The notes beneath the pieces are model-generated. The model worked only from the letters and a program-made list of their open reading frames with translations, had not been told where the DNA came from and did no database searches. The position numbers and the translations under genes are program-made. From positions 88,408 through 152,407 of the forward strand of contig NZ_KI421477.1 in assembly GCF_000472925.1 (NCBI RefSeq): DNA of 64,000 nucleotides, given 5' to 3'. This document shows, piece after piece, positions 25,934-34,293 of the stretch (the first letter of the stretch is position 1; every line of letters begins with the position of its first letter). Origin of the DNA: Bradyrhizobium sp. Ec3.3. Lineage in GTDB: Bacteria > Pseudomonadota > Alphaproteobacteria > Rhizobiales > Xanthobacteraceae.

Positions 25934-27457
25934 TCACATCGTCGCGCCGATCACCCAGGGCGCGAACTCGGCGCCGCCGAAGTCGAAGCTCTCACTCTTG
26001 GTCGGCTGTCCCGAGGCCGTCTTCAGAATGAGATCGAAGATGCGCTGGCCGCATTGCTCGACCGTCTCGGAGCCTTCGAGGATGGTGCCGCAATTGACGT
26101 CCATGTCCTCTTCCATGCGCTTGTACATGGGCGTGTTGGTCGCAAGCTTGATCGACGGCGCGGGCTTGCAGCCAAACACACTGCCGCGGCCCGTCGTGAA
26201 GCAAACGAGATTGGCGCCGCCTGCAACCTGGCCGGTCGCGGCAACCGGGTCGTAGCCGGGCGTGTCCATGAACACAAAGCCCTTCTTCGTCACCGGCTCT
26301 GCATAGCGCAGCACGTCGACGAGATTGGTAGTGCCCGCCTTGGCCATCGCGCCGAGTGACTTCTCGAGAATCGTGGTGAGGCCGCCGGCCTTGTTGCCGG
26401 GGCTCGGATTGGCGTTCATCTCGGCGCCTTCGCGCTCGGTATATTCTTCCCACCAGCGCATGAGATCGACGAGCTTTTCGCCGACTTCGCGGCTGACCGC
26501 GCGGCGCGTGAGCAGATGTTCTGCGCCATATGTCTCCGGCGTCTCCGACAGGATCACGGTGCCACCGTGACGCACGATGAGATCGCTGGCCGCGCCGAGC
26601 GCGGGATTGGCTGATACACCGGAATAGCCGTCCGAGCCGCCACATTGCAGCGCCACAGTCAGCTCACTCGCCGGTACCGCTTCACGTTTCACGTTGTTGG
26701 CGTCAGCGAGCGCCTCCCGCACGAAGGCAACGCCCGCCTCGACCGTCTTGCGGGTGCCGCCGACCTCCTGGATGTCCATCGCGCGCAAGCGCCCGGCGAG
26801 TTTCTGCTCCTCCATCAAGCCGCCGATCTGGTTCACCTCGCAACCAAGGCCCAGCACGATCACGTGCGAGAAATTGACGTGCCGCGCGTAGCCGCCGAGC
26901 GTGCGGCGAAGCAGCGCCAGCGGCTCGTTCTGCGTCATGCCGCAACCGGTCTTGTGGGTCAGCGCAACGACGCCATCGACGTTGGGGAATTCGGCCAGCG
27001 GATTTTCACCGGTGAAAGGATTCTTCTTGAAGACGTCGGCGACGAGGCCAGCGACATGCGCACTGCAATTCACCGAGGTGAGGATGCCGATATAGTTGCG
27101 CGTGGCGACGCGGCCGTCGGGGCGGCGGATGCCCTCGAAGGTCGCCGGCAGGTCGAAATTCGGCGTCGGCTTGACGTCGGCGCAATAGGCATAGTCCTTG
27201 GAAAAATCGCCCATGCCGCAATTCTGCGTGTGCACGTGCTGGCCGGGCGCAATCGGCGCGGTGGCAAAGCCGATGATCTGACCGTAGCGCTTGACCGGCT
27301 CGCCCACCGCAATCGGCTTGATCGCAACCTTGTGCCCGGACGGGATGCGGTCGACCGTCGTCACGCCGTCAGCCACCACCGTTCCGGGTGGCAGACTGGC
27401 ACGCGCGATCACCACGCCATCATCGGGATGCAGGCGGATGACGGGGGCTGGGGTCAT
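25934..27457 (-). CDS. UxaA-family sugar-acid dehydratase (altronate/galactarate type)
   Basis: 507 aa with an N-terminal SAF domain (about 1-95, 'GVVIARASLPPGTVVADG') and the C-terminal UxaA/GarD dehydratase domain ('THKTGCGMTQNEPLALLRRTLGG', 'FTTGRGSVFGCKPAPS', 'DVNCGTILEG'). Such enzymes remove water from altronate, galactarate or related sugar acids using an iron cofactor. Cysteines in the GCG, GCE and NCG motifs are likely ligands. Same strand as an HpcH/HpaI aldolase and an Ldh2-type dehydrogenase, consistent with a sugar-acid catabolic set. Exact substrate unknown. Confidence 0.88.
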   Translation of the reverse strand: MTPAPVIRLHPDDGVVIARASLPPGTVVADGVTTVDRIPSGHKVAIKPIAVGEPVKRYGQIIGFATAPIAPGQHVHTQNCGMGDFSKDYAYCADVKPTPNFDLPATFEGIRRPDGRVATRNYIGILTSVNCSAHVAGLVADVFKKNPFTGENPLAEFPNVDGVVALTHKTGCGMTQNEPLALLRRTLGGYARHVNFSHVIVLGLGCEVNQIGGLMEEQKLAGRLRAMDIQEVGGTRKTVEAGVAFVREALADANNVKREAVPASELTVALQCGGSDGYSGVSANPALGAASDLIVRHGGTVILSETPETYGAEHLLTRRAVSREVGEKLVDLMRWWEEYTEREGAEMNANPSPGNKAGGLTTILEKSLGAMAKAGTTNLVDVLRYAEPVTKKGFVFMDTPGYDPVAATGQVAGGANLVCFTTGRGSVFGCKPAPSIKLATNTPMYKRMEEDMDVNCGTILEGSETVEQCGQRIFDLILKTASGQPTKSESFDFGGAEFAPWVIGATM

Positions 27458-27485
27458 GATCGTTCTCCTTGGTCTTCAAAAGTAT

Positions 27486-27616
27486 CGTGCCCCGGATGCT
27501 GCGCAGCGCGCAAGCGGTGCGCTGCTGATGCGGGGCCCACGCATGACGTCGGCAACTGGGTCCCGGCTCTGCGGTGCAACGACCCGCTTATGGCGCTGCA
27601 CCGCGTTCGGGACTCG
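27486..27616. repeat. REP-like element (type GTGCCCCGGA...TCCGGGAC)
   Basis: Intergenic palindromic unit starting CGTGCCCCGGATG and ending GTTCGGGACTCG, with internal GCGCTGCTG and TGGGTCCCGGCTCTG segments. The same family occurs at 51371-51504. Confidence 0.7.
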
Positions 27617-27621
27617 CGAGA

Positions 27622-28398
27622 TCAAGCCTTGCCGCCGGAATCCTTCCGGGTCTGGTTCACCTGCATCTTGGCGTAGGTCGACATCAGACCGACCTCGTTC
27701 GACAGCGTCACCAGCTTGAAGCCCATGTTGATCGCGCGCGCGGCACCTTCCGCGCCGCTGCAATGGATGCCCGCGTTGAGGCCGCGCTTGCCGCATTCCT
27801 TGATGATCTTCTCGTAGATCGCGAGGATCTCCGGCTCGGTACGGTCGAGCTTCGGCTCGAGCCCGTAGGAGAAGCCTAGGTCGGACGGGCCGATATAGAC
27901 GCCGTCGATGCCCTCGACGTCGAGGATCGCTTCCATGTTCTCGACCGCGGTCCTGGTCTCCATCATCGGCAGCAGCACGGTATCGTCGTTCGCCGTCTTC
28001 TGGTAAGTGCCCGCGGTGCCATACATGCCGGCGCGGATCGGCCCGTTGGAGCGCACACCCTTCGGCGGATATTTGGAATAGGAGACGAGGTTCCTGGCCT
28101 CCTGCGGCGTATTGATCATCGGGCAGATCACACCATAGGCGCCGCCATCGAGCACCTTGCCGATGATGCCGGGCTCGTTCCAGGGCACACGCACCATCGG
28201 CGTCACGGGATGCTTGTCCATCGCCTGGAAGCACTGAACCATCGACAGATAGTCCTGCACGCCGTGCTGCATGTCGACGGTGACGCTGTCGAAGCCGCAC
28301 TGCGCGATCACCTCGGCCGAGAAGCCGGAGGGGATCGCGAGCCACGCATTGACCACGGCCTTGCCCGACTTCCAGATCTCTTTGACTTTATTCGCCAC
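27622..28398 (-). CDS. HpcH/HpaI-family aldolase
   Basis: 258 aa, the usual length for class II pyruvate aldolases. Visible features: 'DMQHGVQDY' (His base region), metal ligands E in 'METRTAVEN' and D in 'YIGPSDLGFSYG'. The family cleaves 2-oxo-hydroxy acids to pyruvate and an aldehyde. Two readings fit: HpaI (4-hydroxy-2-oxoheptanedioate aldolase), which would complete the adjacent hpa pathway, or a 2-keto-3-deoxy-sugar-acid aldolase working with the UxaA enzyme. I do not choose a symbol. Confidence 0.88.
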   Translation of the reverse strand: MANKVKEIWKSGKAVVNAWLAIPSGFSAEVIAQCGFDSVTVDMQHGVQDYLSMVQCFQAMDKHPVTPMVRVPWNEPGIIGKVLDGGAYGVICPMINTPQEARNLVSYSKYPPKGVRSNGPIRAGMYGTAGTYQKTANDDTVLLPMMETRTAVENMEAILDVEGIDGVYIGPSDLGFSYGLEPKLDRTEPEILAIYEKIIKECGKRGLNAGIHCSGAEGAARAINMGFKLVTLSNEVGLMSTYAKMQVNQTRKDSGGKA

Positions 28399-28430
28399 GT
28401 TGCCTTCCTTCCCTGTTGGTCTTACTCGCC

Positions 28431-28516
28431 GTCATTGCGAGCGAAGCGAAGCAATCCAGAATCCGTCCGCGGCAACACTCTGGATTGCTTCGTCGCTGGC
28501 GCTCCTCGCAATGACG
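28431..28516. repeat. REP-like element (type TCATTGCGAGCGAAGC)
   Basis: Arms GTCATTGCGAGCGAAGCGAAGC and the matching inverted GCTTCG...TCGCAATGAC flank a centre with AATCCAGA/TCTGGATT. A shorter member of the same family is at 38391-38450. Confidence 0.75.
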
Positions 28517-28524
28517 AAATTGAA

Positions 28525-29610
28525 CTAGCTCGTCGCCCTCTGGATGCTGACCTCGCTGACACCGACATCGCGGGCGGTATTGACTATCGCCGCCCAGGTG
28601 TCATCCGGCAAGGGCACGCCGTTCCTGGTGCGCTCGGCCCGGGTCTTCCGTTCGGGGTCGCCGGGGATCAGGACCTGCTCGACGCCGGCCATCGGCTTGG
28701 TGGCCCGGATGAAGTCGACATAGCGCGACACTTCGGCGTCGAAAACATCGGACGTGTCGATCACCTTGGGGTCGACAAAGAACGCCAGCATGCCGTTAGC
28801 GAAGCGGCGACCGCCTGAGGTGGCGCCGGTTCCGGTCAGCGCGCCGCCGAGCAGCTCGCAAATGAACGCAAGGCCCGAGCCCTTGTGCTCGCCAAAGGCG
28901 CGAATCGCGCCCGTCCCCCGGGTGTGATCGCGCTGGCCGTCGGGCGTATACGGCCCATAGAGAACGACCGGGTCCTCGCTTAAACTGCCGTCGGAATCGA
29001 CCAGCGCGCCCTTGGGCAGCTTCTTGCCGCCGCGGCTTGCGACCAGCACCTTGCCCTCGGCGACGATCGAGGTCGCAAAGTCCAGGACGATCGGATCCTG
29101 GCCCTCGCGCGGAATGCCGACGCAATAGGGAGCAGTCGACAGCCGCTTCTGAACGCCGCCGAACGGCGCGACCAGAAGCGAGCCGGCAGCGTTGACAAAA
29201 TAGACCGAGACCAGCCCCTCAGCCGCAGCCATCTCGGCCCAGTCGCCGACGCGGCCGATATGGCCGGCATTACGCAGGGCGACCGCGGCGAGGCCCGCCT
29301 TCTTGCACTTCTCGATGCCGATCTTCACCGCTTGCGGCGCAACCGTCTGGCCATAGCCGAACTTGCCGTCGACCACCGCGAGCGAGGGCGTATCGAGCAC
29401 AACCTCGGCGCTCTGGTTCGGCACCACATTCCCAGTCTTCTTCCAGCGGATATAGACGGGCACGCGGATCACGCCGTGGCTGTCATGGCCGGTGAGATTG
29501 GCCGTCGTCAGATAAGTCGCGATGCGCCTGGCTTCTTCCGGCGACGACTCCGCATGCGAAAACACCTCCGTGACGAAGTCGATCAGCTTCTGAACCTGAA
29601 TGGTGACCAT
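28525..29610 (-). CDS. Ldh2/MDH2-family NAD(P)-dependent dehydrogenase
   Basis: 361 aa of the malate/L-lactate/ureidoglycolate dehydrogenase family, which does not use a Rossmann fold. Family segments: 'GHDSHGVIRVP' (catalytic His), 'KFGYGQTVAPQA', 'ALRNAGHIGRVGDW' and 'DFATSIVAEGKV'. It would oxidise or reduce a 2-hydroxy/2-keto acid. First of a three-gene minus-strand run (dehydrogenase, aldolase, dehydratase) separated by REP elements, which may allow differential expression. Confidence 0.87.
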   Translation of the reverse strand: MVTIQVQKLIDFVTEVFSHAESSPEEARRIATYLTTANLTGHDSHGVIRVPVYIRWKKTGNVVPNQSAEVVLDTPSLAVVDGKFGYGQTVAPQAVKIGIEKCKKAGLAAVALRNAGHIGRVGDWAEMAAAEGLVSVYFVNAAGSLLVAPFGGVQKRLSTAPYCVGIPREGQDPIVLDFATSIVAEGKVLVASRGGKKLPKGALVDSDGSLSEDPVVLYGPYTPDGQRDHTRGTGAIRAFGEHKGSGLAFICELLGGALTGTGATSGGRRFANGMLAFFVDPKVIDTSDVFDAEVSRYVDFIRATKPMAGVEQVLIPGDPERKTRAERTRNGVPLPDDTWAAIVNTARDVGVSEVSIQRATS

Positions 29611-29719
29611 AACGGGCCTGTTTGCCTCTTCCTTGTTCCCTGCCGGATGAGGCCGCTGAGATGCGGCATCAGTGGCGGCGCCGATTTTGGGCAGATCGGC
29701 TTGGGCGGCACTTTGAGCG

Positions 29720-29754
29720 AAAAAAAGCGGCCGTGTCCATGGTTCTCGCCGCTT
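29720..29754 (-). terminator. Rho-independent terminator of hpaR
   Basis: On the minus strand AAGCGGC pairs with GCCGCTT around a 16-nt loop and is followed by a run of T, 18 bp after the hpaR stop. Confidence 0.75.
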
Positions 29755-29772
29755 GCGCGCGCATATCTGGTT

Positions 29773-30294
29773 TCACTCCTCGGCTATTGCCTCGTCCGCG
29801 CTTCCAAGTCCTGCAAGGCTCTGCTCGAGCTCGCCCAGCATCTCCTGAAGATCAGCGAGCTTGCGTGTGCCAAAGCGTCGCGTGATCTCGGCGTAAATCG
29901 CTTCCGATGTCGGCGCCACGACCGCCATCAGCTTCACGCCCTTCTCGGAGATCGACACCATGCTGCGGCGCTGATCCTCTTTCGCCGTCTTCCGCTCGAT
30001 CAAGTGGCGGGCTTCGAGATCGCGCAGGATGCGCGACAGGCTGGGCCCGAGGAGAAACGCCGTACGCGCGAGTTCCGTGACCTCGACCGCGCCGATGGCC
30101 GCGAGCGCGCGGAGGATGCGCCATTGCTGCTCGGTGAGGCCATGCTGGCGCAGCGAAGGACGGAACTGCCGCATGACCGCCTCGCGCGCCCTCAACAACG
30201 ACATCGGCAGCGAGCGCGAGAACTCGCGCATCGGCACCTGTCGGGCGGCAGGCCCGCTTCCGTTCGCAGGATCAGTCGGTTTCTTCTTCGCCAT
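29773..30294 (-). CDS. hpaR: HpaR, MarR-family repressor of homoprotocatechuate genes
   Basis: 173 aa winged-helix protein. The family start 'REFSRSLPMSLLRAREAVM' and 'HGLTEQQWRILRAL', the recognition region 'LGPSLSRILRDLEARHLIER' and the wing 'KTAKEDQRRSMVSISEKG' match HpaR-type MarR regulators. It is divergent from hpaH with 114 bp between starts, where a perfect 12-bp palindrome lies at 30363-30374. It probably represses hpaHFED until a pathway compound binds. A terminator follows at 29720-29754. Confidence 0.88.
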   Translation of the reverse strand: MAKKKPTDPANGSGPAARQVPMREFSRSLPMSLLRAREAVMRQFRPSLRQHGLTEQQWRILRALAAIGAVEVTELARTAFLLGPSLSRILRDLEARHLIERKTAKEDQRRSMVSISEKGVKLMAVVAPTSEAIYAEITRRFGTRKLADLQEMLGELEQSLAGLGSADEAIAEE

Positions 30295-30362
30295 GACGCC
30301 CCGCGCTCAAGTCCCAAAATGTTTGCACTGCAGCAAACCCGAATTGGGTTTGACGAATTCAT

Positions 30363-30374
30363 TTAACATGTTAA
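30363..30374. promoter_or_regulatory. Putative HpaR operator palindrome
   Basis: TTAACATGTTAA, a perfect 12-bp palindrome between divergent hpaR and hpaH, 35 bp upstream of the hpaH ATG and 69 bp from the hpaR start. Size and symmetry suit a MarR dimer. Confidence 0.5.
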
Positions 30375-30408
30375 GTATCTCTCGGCACCACGATTTGTAA
30401 GATCACAG

Positions 30409-31215
30409 ATGGCGCTTTCCAAGGACGATATTCTGAGCTGCGCGAGGCGTCTGCACCAGGCGGAGAAGACGCGCACGCAAATCAGGCAGCTCTCGCAGGA
30501 CTATCCGGCGATCACCATCGCCGATGCTTACGCGATTCAGAAGGCGTGGGTCGACATCAAGCTCGCTGAGGGGCGCATCGTCAAAGGCCACAAGATCGGC
30601 CTGACCTCGAAGGCGATGCAGAGCGCCCTCAGCATCGACGAGCCGGATTCCGGCGTGCTGCTCGATGACATGTTCTTTGCCGATGGCGGGCTGGTGCCGA
30701 CGGATCGCTTCATCGGCACCCGTGTGGAAGCCGAGCTTGCCTTCATCATGAGCAAGCGGCTTTCGGGCCCCGACTGCACGATGTTCGACGTGCTCAACGC
30801 CACCGACTTCGTGGTGCCCGCGCTGGAAATTCTGGACACGCGGATCGAGCGTGTCGATCCCAAGACCAAGGCAACGCGAAAAATCTTCGACACCGTCGCC
30901 GACAATGCGGCCAATGCCGGCATCGTGCTCGGCGGCCGGCCAATCCGCCCGCTGGAGGCTGACCTGCGATGGATCGGCGCGCTCTGTTTCAAGAACGGCC
31001 AGTTAGAGGAGACCGGCCTAGCGGCCGGCGTGCTCAATCATCCCGCGACCGCCGTTGCCTGGCTCGCCAACAAGATCGCGCCGCTCGGCCTTGCGCTCGA
31101 GCCGGGGCAGGTCGTGCTCGCCGGCTCCTTCATCCGTCCGATCGAGACCCGCAAGGGCGACACAATTCAAGCCGATTATGGCGCCTACGGCTCGGTGAAC
31201 TGCTACTTCGCCTGA
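30409..31215 (+). CDS. hpaH: 2-oxo-hept-3-ene-1,7-dioate hydratase HpaH
   Basis: 268 aa, typical for HpaH/MhpD hydratases of the FAH-like fold. Metal and substrate motifs: 'GHKIGLTSKAMQ', 'RVEAELAFIM' (acidic ligands) and 'LAGSFIRPIETRKGD' near the end. It adds water to 2-oxohept-3-enedioate to give 4-hydroxy-2-oxoheptanedioate, the HpaI substrate. First gene of the divergent operon; hpaF follows 30 bp later. Confidence 0.93.
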   Translation: MALSKDDILSCARRLHQAEKTRTQIRQLSQDYPAITIADAYAIQKAWVDIKLAEGRIVKGHKIGLTSKAMQSALSIDEPDSGVLLDDMFFADGGLVPTDRFIGTRVEAELAFIMSKRLSGPDCTMFDVLNATDFVVPALEILDTRIERVDPKTKATRKIFDTVADNAANAGIVLGGRPIRPLEADLRWIGALCFKNGQLEETGLAAGVLNHPATAVAWLANKIAPLGLALEPGQVVLAGSFIRPIETRKGDTIQADYGAYGSVNCYFA

Positions 31216-31245
31216 CAAACAAGAAGCACAGGAAGCGAAACCGCC

Positions 31246-31644
31246 ATGCCGCATTTCACGATCGAATATTCGGCCAATCTCGACGACCGCGTCGATATAA
31301 GCGCGCTGTGCGAGGTCGTGCGCAAGGCGGCGGTCGAGACCGGCATCTTCCCGCTCGGCGGCATCCGCGTCCGCGCGATCAGATGTGAGTCTTATGCAAT
31401 CGCAGACGGTCGAAAGGACCTTGCCTTTCTCGACATGGTACTGCGCATCGGCGAGGGCCGTGACCTGCCGACACGCCAGAAAGCTGGCGAGCACGTCTTC
31501 CAGGCGCTCTCCAGGCATCTTGATCCCGTCTTCGCGAGCTCGAAGTTCGCCCTGTCGTTCGACATGCAGATCAACGACAAGGAGACGAGCTGGAAGCGCA
31601 ACAACATCCACGACGCCCTGAAAGTGGAGGCTGCCCATGGATAA
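31246..31644 (+). CDS. hpaF: 5-carboxymethyl-2-hydroxymuconate delta-isomerase HpaF
   Basis: 132 aa, close to the 126 aa of E. coli HpaF. The catalytic proline follows the initiator Met (MPHFTIEYSANL), as in tautomerase-superfamily enzymes, and 'HVFQALSRHLDPVF' with 'LSFDMQIND' are family features. It isomerises the muconate to its 2-oxo form for the decarboxylase. The last 8 bp overlap the hpaE start, indicating coupling. Confidence 0.93.
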   Translation: MPHFTIEYSANLDDRVDISALCEVVRKAAVETGIFPLGGIRVRAIRCESYAIADGRKDLAFLDMVLRIGEGRDLPTRQKAGEHVFQALSRHLDPVFASSKFALSFDMQINDKETSWKRNNIHDALKVEAAHG

Positions 31645-33175
31645 GCCCATGCCGAAAGCCGATGTGTTCCAGGCCAACCGCGAGCGCACGGCGCCGCTGC
31701 TGAAGAAGCTCCGGGCCGACGGCATCGGTCACATGATCGGCGGCAAGACCGTCGCCTCGATCTCGGGCGAGACCTTCGAGACGAAGTCGCCGGTCGATGG
31801 CGCCACGCTCGCGAGCGTTGCCCGCGGCAATGCCGAGGATATCGACCGCGCCGCGACCGCTGCCGCGACTGTCTTCAAGTCCTGGCGCGACATGGGCCCT
31901 GCGATGCGGCGCAAGCTGTTGCATCGGGTCGCCGACGCGATCGAGGACAATGCCGACGACATCGCCGTGCTCGAATGCATCGACACCGGCCAGGCCTATC
32001 GCTTCATGGCAAAGGCCGCGATCCGCGCGGCCGAGAATTTCCGCTTCTTCGCCGACAAATGCGCAGAGGCTCGCGACGGCCTCAACACGCCGAGCGATGA
32101 GCATTGGAACGTCTCCACGCGCGTGCCGATCGGCCCCGTGGGCGTGATCACGCCCTGGAACACGCCGTTCATGCTCTCGACCTGGAAGATCGCCCCAGCG
32201 CTCGCGGCCGGCTGCACCGTCGTGCACAAGCCGGCCGAGTGGTCGCCGGTCACCGCCGATCTGCTGGCCAAGCTTGCAACGCAGGCCGGCATCCCCGATG
32301 GCGTGCTCAACACCGTGCATGGCTTCGGCGAAGAGGCTGGCAAGGCGCTGACCGAGCACCCCGCGATCAAGGCGATCGGCTTCGTCGGCGAAAGCGCGAC
32401 GGGCTCGGCGATCATGAAGCAAGGTGCGCCCACGCTGAAACGCGTGCATTTCGAGCTCGGCGGCAAGAACCCGGTGATCGTGTTCGACGATGCCGATCTC
32501 GACCGCGCGCTCGATGCCGTCGTGTTCATGATCTACTCGCTCAATGGCGAACGTTGCACGTCGTCGAGCCGTTTGTTGATCCAGCAGAACATCGCGGAGA
32601 AGTTCGTGGAGAAGCTGACCGAGCGCGTGAAGGCGCTCAAGGTCGGTCATCCCCTCGATCCCGCAACCGAAATCGGGCCGCTGATCCACGACCGACACCT
32701 CGCAAAGGTCTGCTCCTATTTCGACGTCGCGCGGCAGGACGGCGCGGTGATCGCCGTCGGCGGCAAGGCCTATGACGGCCCGGGCGGCGGACACTACGTG
32801 GAGCCGACGCTGGTGACCGGTGCACACAGCAAGATGCGTGTCGCGCAGGAGGAAGTGTTCGGCCCGTTCCTTACCGTACTCCCCTTCCGCGACGAGACCG
32901 ACGCGATCGAGATCGCCAACGACATCCGCTATGGCCTCACCGGCTATGTCTGGACCAACGACATGGGCCGCGCGCTACGCGTCGCGGACGCGCTCGAAGC
33001 CGGCATGATCTGGCTGAACTCGGAGAACGTCCGCCATCTGCCGACGCCGTTCGGCGGCATGAAGGCCTCAGGCATTGGCCGCGACGGCGGCGACTATTCG
33101 TTCGACTTCTACATGGAAACCAAGCACGTCTCGCTTGCGCGGGGCACGCACAAGATTCAGAAACTGGGAATTTAG
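31637..33175 (+). CDS. hpaE: 5-carboxymethyl-2-hydroxymuconate semialdehyde dehydrogenase HpaE
   Basis: 512 aa NAD-dependent aldehyde dehydrogenase. 'NTPFMLSTWKIAPALAAG' near residue 175, catalytic Glu in 'FELGGKNPV' and catalytic Cys in 'NGERCTSSSR' (about residue 308), then 'EEVFGPFLTVLPF'. It oxidises the ring-cleavage semialdehyde made by HpaD. Start ATG 31637 lies within the end of hpaF. A REP element separates it from hpaD. Confidence 0.93.
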   Translation: MDKPMPKADVFQANRERTAPLLKKLRADGIGHMIGGKTVASISGETFETKSPVDGATLASVARGNAEDIDRAATAAATVFKSWRDMGPAMRRKLLHRVADAIEDNADDIAVLECIDTGQAYRFMAKAAIRAAENFRFFADKCAEARDGLNTPSDEHWNVSTRVPIGPVGVITPWNTPFMLSTWKIAPALAAGCTVVHKPAEWSPVTADLLAKLATQAGIPDGVLNTVHGFGEEAGKALTEHPAIKAIGFVGESATGSAIMKQGAPTLKRVHFELGGKNPVIVFDDADLDRALDAVVFMIYSLNGERCTSSSRLLIQQNIAEKFVEKLTERVKALKVGHPLDPATEIGPLIHDRHLAKVCSYFDVARQDGAVIAVGGKAYDGPGGGHYVEPTLVTGAHSKMRVAQEEVFGPFLTVLPFRDETDAIEIANDIRYGLTGYVWTNDMGRALRVADALEAGMIWLNSENVRHLPTPFGGMKASGIGRDGGDYSFDFYMETKHVSLARGTHKIQKLGI

Positions 33176-33182
33176 AACCACC

Positions 33183-33287
33183 GTCGTTCCGGGGCGACGC
33201 AAAGCGTCGAACCACAGATGCGCAATTGCGCATCGGGGAACCTCGAGATTCCGGGTTCGGTCCTGACGGACCGCCCCGGAATGACGG
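33183..33287. repeat. REP-like element (type GTTCCGGGGCG...CGCCCCGGAAT)
   Basis: Outer arms CGTTCCGGGGCG and CCGCCCCGGAATGACG with an inner GATGCGCAATTGCGCATC palindrome. It sits inside the hpa operon between hpaE and hpaD. Related copies occur at 36812, 42253, 43331 and 49421. Confidence 0.8.
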
Positions 33288-33306
33288 GCTTAGAGAGGGG
33301 AAACCA

Positions 33307-34290
33307 ATGCCCGCACCGCAACACGTCTTCGAGCCGCCGTTCAACATCATCCGCTCGAGCCACGCCGTGCTCGACGTGACCGATCTGAAGCTCAGCCGCG
33401 AGTTTTACGAGACCACCGTCGGACTGCATGTCGAGGATGCCGACGACAACGTCGTGTACCTGCGCGGTGCGGAAGAGCATCAGCATCATTCGCTGGTACT
33501 GCGAAAGGCCGCCGTGCCAGCCTGCAACCGCCTCGGTTTCAAGGTCGGCAACGAGAAGGATCTCGACAAGGCGGCGGCGTTCCTCGCCGAGAACGGCCTC
33601 AAGCACGCCTTCGTCGACCAGCCCTTCCAGGGTCGCACGCTGCAATTCACCGATCCCTTCGGCTTCCAGATCGAGCTCTACGCATCGATGGAGAAGCGGC
33701 CACATCTGCTCCGGCGCTACGATCTCTACAGGGGATGCCACCCGCAGCGGCTCGATCATTTCAACGTCTTCGCAGCCGAAGTGCAGGACACCGTCGATTT
33801 CTACGCGCGGCTCGGCTTCCGCCTCACCGAATATGCCGAAGAGGATGGGCCGAACGGCCGCATCGCCGCCGCCTGGATGCATCGCAAGGGCAACGTCCAC
33901 GACTTCGCCATCACCAACGGCAAGGGCCCGCGCCTGCATCACTTCGCCTACTGGACACCGACGGCAATGAACATCATCCATCTCTGCGACGTGATGGCCT
34001 CGGCGGGCTTCGTGAAGAACATCGAGCGCGGTCCAGGCCGCCACGGCATCTCGAACGCGTTCTTCCTCTATGTCCGCGACCCCGACGGCCATCGCCTCGA
34101 GCTCTACACCAGCGACTATTTTACGGGCGATCACGACCATGAGCCGCTGCGCTGGTCGCTGCGCGATCCGCGCCGGCAGACGCTGTGGGGCGCGCCCGCC
34201 CCGCGCTCGTGGTTCGAGCAGGGCTCGCCGTTCACGGGACAGGCCGTGCGCGAGCCCAAATTCGTGGCCGACGTGCTGGTGGCGGACTGA
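33307..34290 (+). CDS. hpaD: 3,4-dihydroxyphenylacetate 2,3-dioxygenase HpaD
   Basis: 327 aa from ATG 33307 (upstream frame is inside the REP element). Two vicinal-oxygen-chelate modules: the N-terminal one near 'SSHAVLDVTDLKLSREFY' and a catalytic one with metal ligands H in 'RLDHFNVF', H in 'LHHFAYW' and E in 'HRLELYTSDY'. It is an extradiol ring-cleavage enzyme of the type I class and opens homoprotocatechuate next to the hydroxyls. A GGGGAAACCA leader precedes the ATG. Confidence 0.93.
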   Translation: MPAPQHVFEPPFNIIRSSHAVLDVTDLKLSREFYETTVGLHVEDADDNVVYLRGAEEHQHHSLVLRKAAVPACNRLGFKVGNEKDLDKAAAFLAENGLKHAFVDQPFQGRTLQFTDPFGFQIELYASMEKRPHLLRRYDLYRGCHPQRLDHFNVFAAEVQDTVDFYARLGFRLTEYAEEDGPNGRIAAAWMHRKGNVHDFAITNGKGPRLHHFAYWTPTAMNIIHLCDVMASAGFVKNIERGPGRHGISNAFFLYVRDPDGHRLELYTSDYFTGDHDHEPLRWSLRDPRRQTLWGAPAPRSWFEQGSPFTGQAVREPKFVADVLVAD

Positions 34291-34293
34291 GTG

